The notes beneath the pieces are model-generated. The model worked only from the letters and a program-made list of their open reading frames with translations, had not been told where the DNA came from and did not search any database. A DNA stretch of 64,000 bases, from positions 14,989,724 to 15,053,723 of the forward strand of contig NC_084815.1 in assembly GCF_963583255.1 (NCBI RefSeq), in the 5' to 3' direction. Position numbers and translations under genes: made by a program. Each line of letters begins with the position of its first letter. Within the stretch, counting starts at the first letter, position 1. The stretch is from Pyrus communis (taxonomy: Eukaryota; Streptophyta; Magnoliopsida; Rosales; Rosaceae). Positions 57,582-64,000 of this stretch are shown here, piece after piece.

Positions 57582-58725
57582 GGGCGTGTTTACCAAAAAT
57601 GAATGGAGGTAGAAGAAAGGGAATTGAATTCCTCTCCAAGTGATTCCGGCGTTTAACAAGTTTTGGGAATGAAAAAATTAGTGAGCTCCACCCAAAATCA
57701 GTAATTGGATTCCTGATATCCCCGGAATCCAAATATTGACTTGAAAGTGGTAATTGAATTCAGGGAGAAAGCCAACATCGGGAATCAAACTTCTCTACGG
57801 AAATTGCCCTGCTCCTCCCATCTGCCTCCCACGATTCAACCACCAAAGCACACACCCATCCCCATCCTTAACCAACGCAAACCACCACACCACCTCCCAG
57901 ACTGGCAAGACCTATCACCAACCCACCCCAACAGTTCTACAAACAAACTCCGGACACCACAGATCCAAATTCGAATGGGGAAAGAGAGATGCAGATGATT
58001 ATAGATAAAAGAAAAACTTTGCGACTTACCCAATGCCGATCGAATTTCGATTGCAGACGTGTTTGCAGAGAGCATAACATAAAGCATCAAGCGGCTGGCA
58101 AATGGTTGAGAAATCTGAGAATGGTCGCAGGCAACGAGTTCATGATTTACCACCGAAAGGAGATCTTCAGGCCGATAGAACCCGACAAGGTAAGGATGGG
58201 CAAGAGTTGGCGCTTGAGGATGATCGCAAAAACAATGTACGGATGCAGACGGGGAGAGTAGAGAGAGTTGTCATGGAACCGTAGAGGTTCCCAAACCTTT
58301 TTTTTTTTTTTTTTTCGAGTTTTTTACTTCTTTTCCTTGTTGAATTAGGTTTTTACTCTTTAAGAAATAAATAAAAAAAGGTTCAAGTTTTATTAAAACA
58401 TATGGGAATTGTTAAGATTTTAATAAAACTATATATATATGTGTCTCTGTGTGTGTGTGTGTGTGTTTGTGTGAAGTTCTATTAAAAAGTTGTGAATTTT
58501 TCTATTATTTAGATTAAGGGTATTTTAGTAATCATATTAATTTACATTTCAATTCAGGTAAACTGGTAAACAACTTATATCATTTCAACTTCAATTCCAA
58601 GATATTATAGTAAATAATTTTGACAGGAATTCAATTCTGACTCCTCCTTGTTCTAATTTCCTCTGAATTTAATTCATCCTCAATTCAATGCTTCTTATTT
58701 TGATTACGAATTAGTAAACGAGTTG
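57582..58725. mobile_element. Harbinger-like non-autonomous element in copy B
   Basis: TAA flanks it on both sides (57579-57581 and 58726-58728). The left end GGGCGTGTTTACCAA and the right end TTAGTAAACGAGTTG are imperfectly inverted. Copy A shows the intact target CACCTTTAAAGTTATTTGGG at about 46889. Overlapping ORFs at 57741-58284 are Pro/Thr- or Arg-rich without a motif; a TE-captured fragment cannot be excluded. Confidence 0.75.
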
Positions 58726-58821
58726 TAAAGTTATTTGGGTTCCTCGTCCCTTCGACAGTTTTAAACAAATCTCACTGAGAGGATAAAGGCCAAGGTTAGG
58801 GCATCTATGCCATGTGATATA

Positions 58822-61144
58822 TGTCACAACCCATCCCGGAATTTTTAATTCCGAGGACGTGAAGTTACGAAAATGCCCTTAAACGGGACTAATGGGCGTA
58901 AAGTTGGCATTGGGTTTTACCTGAAGTTCCTAAACTAATGTTAATTGGAATATTCATTAGTTTTAGGGACTTAAATTTAAGACTTAGAACTAGGTTTATA
59001 TGTTATAACTTGATGATTTGGGGATTGGGTAGGATCCCACATCCCTCAAATCTCTCCCCCATTTCTGCATCTTGTCTCTCTCTCTCTCCTCCCTCACAAA
59101 TCTCTCATTCACTCTCCGTTCTCTCTCTCTCCTTCGAACTCACACGGACCACCCACAAACCACCCTAAAACTATACCAACGAAGGATCTAAGACCACCAT
59201 CGTACTCCTGAAGACCACACGAACACGATGGTACCAATTTCAGGTGAGTTTCACTTCGGAAAACATGGATTTCAATTTCACTGTGCGTGTGCACTGTTCA
59301 TGCACACGTAAAGATTGATGTTTTTTGGGATTTTGAAGCTTGTAGGAAGCTTGGTGAGGTCCTAAGGAAGCTCGGAGTGCTTCGTTTGAAGGATTTGGAC
59401 GTCGGGATCACGAACTGTAAGTTCGGCCGAATTTTCGTATTTTTGGAAAAGTTTGATTCCGTTGTTTTTAGGCCCTAAAACTAGTCCAACGTGGTAGATT
59501 ATGATTAGGGCTTCATTTTGGTATAAATTACGTGAAAAATGGACGTAGGAACACGGAGAACGACAAGTTCAAAGTTTGGCCGGAGCTTTCGAGGCTTTTT
59601 CCGGCGAATCCACGGCGAGTTAGGGGTCAAGGCATGTATGGATGTGTTCGTCTCGTCAATACCTTCATTTTGATATATAGTACGTCGAAAATGGTTAAGA
59701 AAGGAAGAAGTTATGACACTTTGAAGTTTACCCAGAAATTCCGGCAAAACACCCACCGCCGGCGAAACCAGTCCGGCGACGCGAGGAAGAAGACGCGCGC
59801 GTGGGCAGCGCGTGAACAGGGCGCGTGGGGGCGCGTGAGAGCTCCAAATTGAGTTCTGAAAATTGTCACGCGTTCGTGACGTCGTGTAGATCACCGTGGT
59901 ATATTCATACACCCAAATTGAGCAACGTATGAGAAAGTTATGGACGAATGTTTGGTGTATGTGCGTTAAATAACGTCAATTTGGTTACTTTTTGTATAGG
60001 TGAAAATATTACAGAGGAAGAATGTAACCAAGCTAGGGGAGGTTCAGGGACCTATGAGACGTTGATGTGATCAGTGAGTGGGCAGTTATTTTTCAGTATA
60101 TATATATATACGTATGCTTGACGTATTTTAAAAGAAATACGAATTTAATATCCTGTCATATATGCATCATATATTAATATGTGCATTACCATAATTATGC
60201 ATACTGTTGCATGGTGCTGAGGAGGCCCAGGTAAGCTACGATTGAAATACTATCATCACATGCATTAGTAGTGGCATACATTTATATATGTGTATTTGGT
60301 GCTGTGGACGCACAGGTAAGTGCCAGGTAAGTGGTATTCATGTTTGTATTCAGTAGTAGCTTGAGATGCTTAGAGAGCTCATAATCTGCACCCCCGGTGT
60401 TAGTGCTCCCGCCCGAGGCCAGGGCACAGCCTTCACGTGTATGTTCACCAGCACCGCATGCTCGCCTTGGATCCAAGTTAGGTGCAAGCCTGTCGTACAG
60501 ACCACATTAGGTGGTTCCGACTTGTAGGTGACCCGCGATTTATCGCACAGCTTCACGTGATCGTAGCACTAGAGCATATATATATTACACCCAGCCTGTC
60601 GTACAGACCACGTTAGGTGGTTCCGACTTGTGTGCAGATTCAGATATTGAGTTGAGATTTGAGCTCTATATGCAGCCGTACAGGTCACGTTAGGTGACTC
60701 CCGGCTGCCAGATTATATGTTATTGATGTGAGTTATGCTTGAGCACTTACATTTCATTATGAGTTTCCGACATGGCATATTCTTGAGCATGAATGATATA
60801 CCCTTGAGCATGTTGGCATATTTATACATACGTATATATGTTTATTTCTCTGGAAACTATACTTGTTTTACGGCGAGGGGTTAGTATATTTAAAGAAAAG
60901 AAGGTTTTGAATACGTTCGTTTTGCTGACCCACTCAACTTTGTTTTGCGCCCCTCCAGGTTTAAGATATCAGAGCTTGGTGGCTACGAGGAATCCAACGG
61001 TGTTCTGACAGAATGGCCAAAAATTAGGACTCACCTTTGGGTGTTTTATCTTAGAAATTGTATCTTTAAAGCTTCCGTACTGTGTAAATGGTTACGTCAC
61101 TCTCACGTGACGGCCAGCATGCCCTCCTTCGGGATGGGGTGTGT

Positions 61145-61146
<2 letters not shown>
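58822..61146. mobile_element. 2.3-kb solo LTR in copy B
   Basis: Starts TGTCACAACCCATCCCGGAA, ends GGGATGGGGTGTGTCA, and is flanked by ATATA on both sides (58817-58821 and 61147-61151). Copy A lacks it: similarity jumps from 58820 to about 61185. There is no coding region; 59532-59912 and other ORFs lack motifs. Tandem CTGTCGTACAGACCAC strings with GTTAGGTGGTTCCGACTTG occur at about 60490 and 60597. It is likely a solo LTR of a long-LTR gypsy family. The target lies in an AT tract, so the duplication alone would be weak evidence. Confidence 0.75.

Positions 61147-61190
<44 letters not shown>
61147..61190. repeat. (AT)n microsatellite at the solo LTR edge
   Basis: A run of about 43 bases of AT beginning at the target duplication. 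Copy A has only GTGAGACATTTGAATAGTG here. Confidence 0.9.
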
Positions 61191-61191
<1 letters not shown>

Positions 61192-61833
61192 TAGTGAAAT
61201 TATGGGCCACTAGTAGAAACTTTTGGTCATTTGGCATACAAGATTCATAAAAATGTGTCCACCGTAATTACATATGTCATTTAGAAGTGACAATCATGTT
61301 CAATTATTAGCACAGTTTTAAAAATACTTCCATCTAGGCTTCGCTTTTGATTAATTCCTAGGAATTTGAATTAACAATGAACACCTAGACCTGCCTAGCG
61401 CCCGTCTAGACCCATCTAGGCATTCACATAGGTTGCAACTTTCACTTAGACAGAAAATTGATAACTTTCATTTTGCCTTTTTTTTTTTTTTGATAAATTG
61501 TAAGAAACTTGTAGAATACTTAGATGAATATTCATTATATGTTTGTTCTCCATGTTTTCAATATGTTCTAATACTATATAATAATTAATATTAAAAAAAT
61601 CCTAGACCCTTGCCTGCCGCTCTACTAGTGCCTTTTAAAACCTTGATTATTATACAATCTAATGTTTTAATACTCTTTTGCTATTGTATTGTGTTTAATG
61701 AAGACGTGCATTTAATATTTCTTTTGAAAACATGATTATGAGGAATGCTAGTGACATTCTCCACTTGTCTTCCTTCCTTTGCCTTTCCCACTTAGTGGAT
61801 GTTATGTGAACATATCTTACACCTAAATTTGTG

Positions 61834-62512
61834 ATTTTTTTTTTTTAAATTTTTTGGGAAAACCTTTCCTAAGAAAGGAGACAATTTTATTTCAAACACT
61901 AGATTACAAAGAGAGGCCCACATACAAAAAGTACCAGACACACAAAGGGACCTCCCAACAAGCCCAACACTAGAGACAAAACAAAAGACGTCTCTTGACC
62001 CCAGCATCCACCGCCTTCAAAGTTTTCCCGATCAACCCAGAACTAATCTGACAACCAATGCCAAATCCAATTGAGCAACTCCACAGAACCCAGCCACGAA
62101 AGCTGTCCCGATCGCCCCGATCTCAACCAGAAAGTGGAAGAAGTTCGAGGGAACACCCGAATGACAGTGCCATCGAAGGCAGACAAAGAGAAGGAGGTGG
62201 TGTTGTAAACACCTAAGCCGATGAATCCACTGGAGCTCTACGCACCCTCTCAAAAGATCACAAGAATTTGCGTTGACATTAGACTGCATATCAAATTGAA
62301 AGTAGTTGGGGAAGACAGGCTTTGGTAGAGACATTTGGGTTGAATCAGGAATAACTGGGGAGAAAAACTGAAAAACTAAGAAACAGACAGCGAAGTGAAA
62401 AGCTTTCTGCCGACCCCCGCCACAACGAGGGTCGTCGACAACAATGTTAGACGGTGGGGAAATCACTCACACACAGATGGTGTGAAAGACTCTTAAGAAG
62501 AAAGAAGGAACT
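61834..62512 (-). mobile_element. polyadenylated retroposon-like insertion
   Basis: On the minus strand the segment ends in AATAAAATTGTC, a CCTTTCTTAGGAAAGG hairpin and an A-rich tail (complement of 61834-61856). It interrupts copy B similarity. A 144-codon frame (62466-62032) is open but starts with GTG and shows no domain I recognise. Short ATTTGT strings flank it. It could be a SINE, a LINE 3' end or a retroposed transcript. Confidence 0.5.
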
Positions 62513-62592
62513 CTCACATTTGTCCCTCAATATGGTAATCGAGCAGCATACTTTGTGGCTTCATACATATTCAAATAAGGTGCCTTATTTAT

Positions 62593-62720
62593 GGATGTTA
62601 TATGAACATATCTTACACCTAAATTTGTGAAGTTTTTGATTGTTCCTCAATATGGTAACCGAGCAACATACTCTGTGGCTTCATACATATTTAAATAAGG
62701 TGGCTTATTTATGGGGTTGT
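62593..62720. repeat. local tandem duplication at the insertion site
   Basis: GGATGTTATATGAACATATC and the following bases to TTTATGG repeat the sequence that flanks the insertion on both sides (61796-61833 plus 62513-62592). Copy A has only one such unit (about 47743-47860). Confidence 0.7.
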
Positions 62721-62944
62721 TTTGGCCCCAAATTTCTGTTCAATATTTTGGTCAAGGACGTTAACATTCTAATTAGAATTTTAGAAAATCAACTTTTCTG
62801 ATAAAAAAATTATTTTAATCATTTATAGTTTTATTTTTTATATAAGTATCATTTTTTACACTGTTTTTTTTTATTTTTATGTTATTCTAAAAAAGAAAAG
62901 GATGAAGGATGGTCATGACTTATAAAGTTCAAGATTTTGAAAAG

Positions 62945-64000
62945 CATGATGTCGTTCTCCTTGACCTCTGCTAGCCTGATTACCACATCCCTGCGCATTA
63001 TGCCCCTGACTTGGTTGACTAGGCTGTCTCAATGGTCCTGCACTATTAGAAGCAACCTCCATGTGCTGGGACTGTCCTCCAGGATACCATTAAGACCCAC
63101 CAGCTGAATAGAGAGGATACGATGTATAATCTCTAAGATACTAAGGGAAACCACTTTGATAATATGGATCCTGCGAATGCTACATCGCCCTGATAATGAT
63201 AAGCGCCCGCACGACCAATCTAGGCATAACTACTAGGTCCTGCAACTTGCTAGATCGGAACTGGCGGTGGTAAGGAAGGCAGCTGGGGCTTCTGCTGATT
63301 GTGTGGATAATGAATAGCCCTATGCCCCATCTGACCACAAGTATAGCATCCGCTGCTGCCTCACTTACACTCCCCAAAATGTCTATTATTACATCTGCGG
63401 CATAAGGGAGCACATGTGCCACCAAAATCCCTCTGTCTCAAAAAACGAAGACCCCCAGAAAATTTACCACCCTTCTCTGCTCGGTGGAACTCAAACCCCC
63501 GCTAAAAGAACTGGAATTGGCATCACTTTTCTTAAAACTTTAAGTCTTAAGAGGTCCCTGAGACAATTGACCCTTATCTTTATCATTTTTCTTCTGGTTA
63601 CCATCATTTTCTTCTTCCTCCTCGCTATCACTGGGCATGTTCTCTAAATCTTTAATTCGAAGCAGAATCTCAAAAAACTCCTGGTAAGTAGCACAGGGAG
63701 TCGTGGTTGCCATAGAACGCCACTTCTTTCGAGTACCCAACGTAAAATGTTAGAGCATCTCCACCGGATCAGCACCAATCTCCGGGTAATAGCGAGATAA
63801 ATCAGTAAAGCTCCTGTAGTACTCATTAGCTATCATCTTTCCCTATTTCAGGTGCGTGAATTCTTGCTTCTTGCGATCTATATGCTTTAGAGGAATGAAT
63901 CTCTTCAGAAATAATTGTTTAAAAACTTCCCAATCAGCAGCTTCCTCTGGTGATAACTGATAAGACTCCTGTCTCCACCAGGATGCAGGCTTCTGACCTA
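62945..64000 (-). pseudogene. gypsy gag fragment, truncated by the window edge
   Basis: Minus-strand frames from 64000 downwards give EEFF-type capsid remnants, GTRKKWRSMATTTPCATYQE, FFEILLRIKDLENMPSDSEE and a Glu-rich linker, then CYTCGQMGHRAIHYPHNQQK, a CX2CX4HX4C zinc knuckle whose last Cys reads Tyr. A Gly/Gln/Tyr-rich tail follows. This matches the Gag of chromovirus-like plant gypsy elements. Stops interrupt it, and it ends abruptly at about 62945, where copy B begins, so pol is missing. Confidence 0.75.

Larger units (their letters stand above)
52672..62945. repeat. segmental duplication, copy B
   Basis: Direct-orientation counterpart of copy A. Its left edge lies about 150 bases upstream of the CCT gene TATA box. 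It is expanded by a hAT-like (52760), a Mutator-like (54563), a Harbinger-like (57582), a solo LTR (58822) and a polyadenylated insertion (61834), none of which is in copy A. Similarity stops at about 62943, where a gypsy gag fragment begins. No coding gene is visible. Confidence 0.85.

Noticed and set aside
57741..58284. ORFs inside the Harbinger-like element as a real gene
   Set aside because: Frames overlap on both strands and are low-complexity, with no domain, although capture of a host fragment is possible.
59287..59912. ORFs inside the solo LTR at 58822
   Set aside because: They lie within an LTR, overlap on both strands and show no motif.

Overview
The window is a repeat-dense stretch of a dicot plant nuclear genome. 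It has AT-rich intergenic DNA, LTR retrotransposons nested in one another, PIF/Harbinger, Mutator-like and hAT-like elements, and one intron-containing gene. The look of the element families suggests Rosaceae, perhaps Malus or Pyrus; that attribution is an inference and no search was run. The only gene that reads as intact and non-transposon is a four-exon CCT-domain (CMF-type) transcription factor on the minus strand at 50445-52217.

Layout. 1-3890: intergenic DNA with minus-strand LTR remnants, microsatellites and a scrap of a kelch motif. 3893-17252: a large Ty3/gypsy derivative whose long LTRs flank a decayed sense gag-protease, a small integrase C-terminal remnant, and an ANTISENSE gene with plant-mobile-domain (PMD) similarity. 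That antisense gene is split by a 2.7-kb solo LTR (11473-14183, 5-bp target duplication). 17601-19126: a Mutator-like and a hAT-like non-autonomous element side by side. 19858-22095: a satellite with a roughly 215-bp higher-order period, broken by a 155-bp MITE. 24659-28947: a complete but mutated PIF/Harbinger element with convergent transposase and Myb-like genes. 29107-35069: a young Copia deletion derivative with an antisense coiled-coil ORF. 38706-45013: a fuller, older Copia element.

The right half is organised around a direct segmental duplication: copy A (about 35128-48090) and copy B (about 52672-62945). They flank a spacer that holds the CCT gene and two Mutator-like elements. Each copy picked up different insertions, so each serves as the empty-site control for the other. 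This confirms a LINE fragment in A, and hAT-like, Mutator-like, Harbinger-like and solo-LTR insertions in B. The window ends in a truncated minus-strand gypsy gag (62945-64000).

The most unusual observations are two unrelated, non-autonomous LTR elements that each carry an antisense reading frame between their truncated pol and the 3' LTR; paired hairpins with compensatory base changes in the solo LTR and in the Copia leader; palindromic TATA boxes in both Copia LTRs; and the duplication around the CCT gene, whose leader appears to hold two short upstream ORFs. No tRNA, rRNA or CRISPR array was seen.
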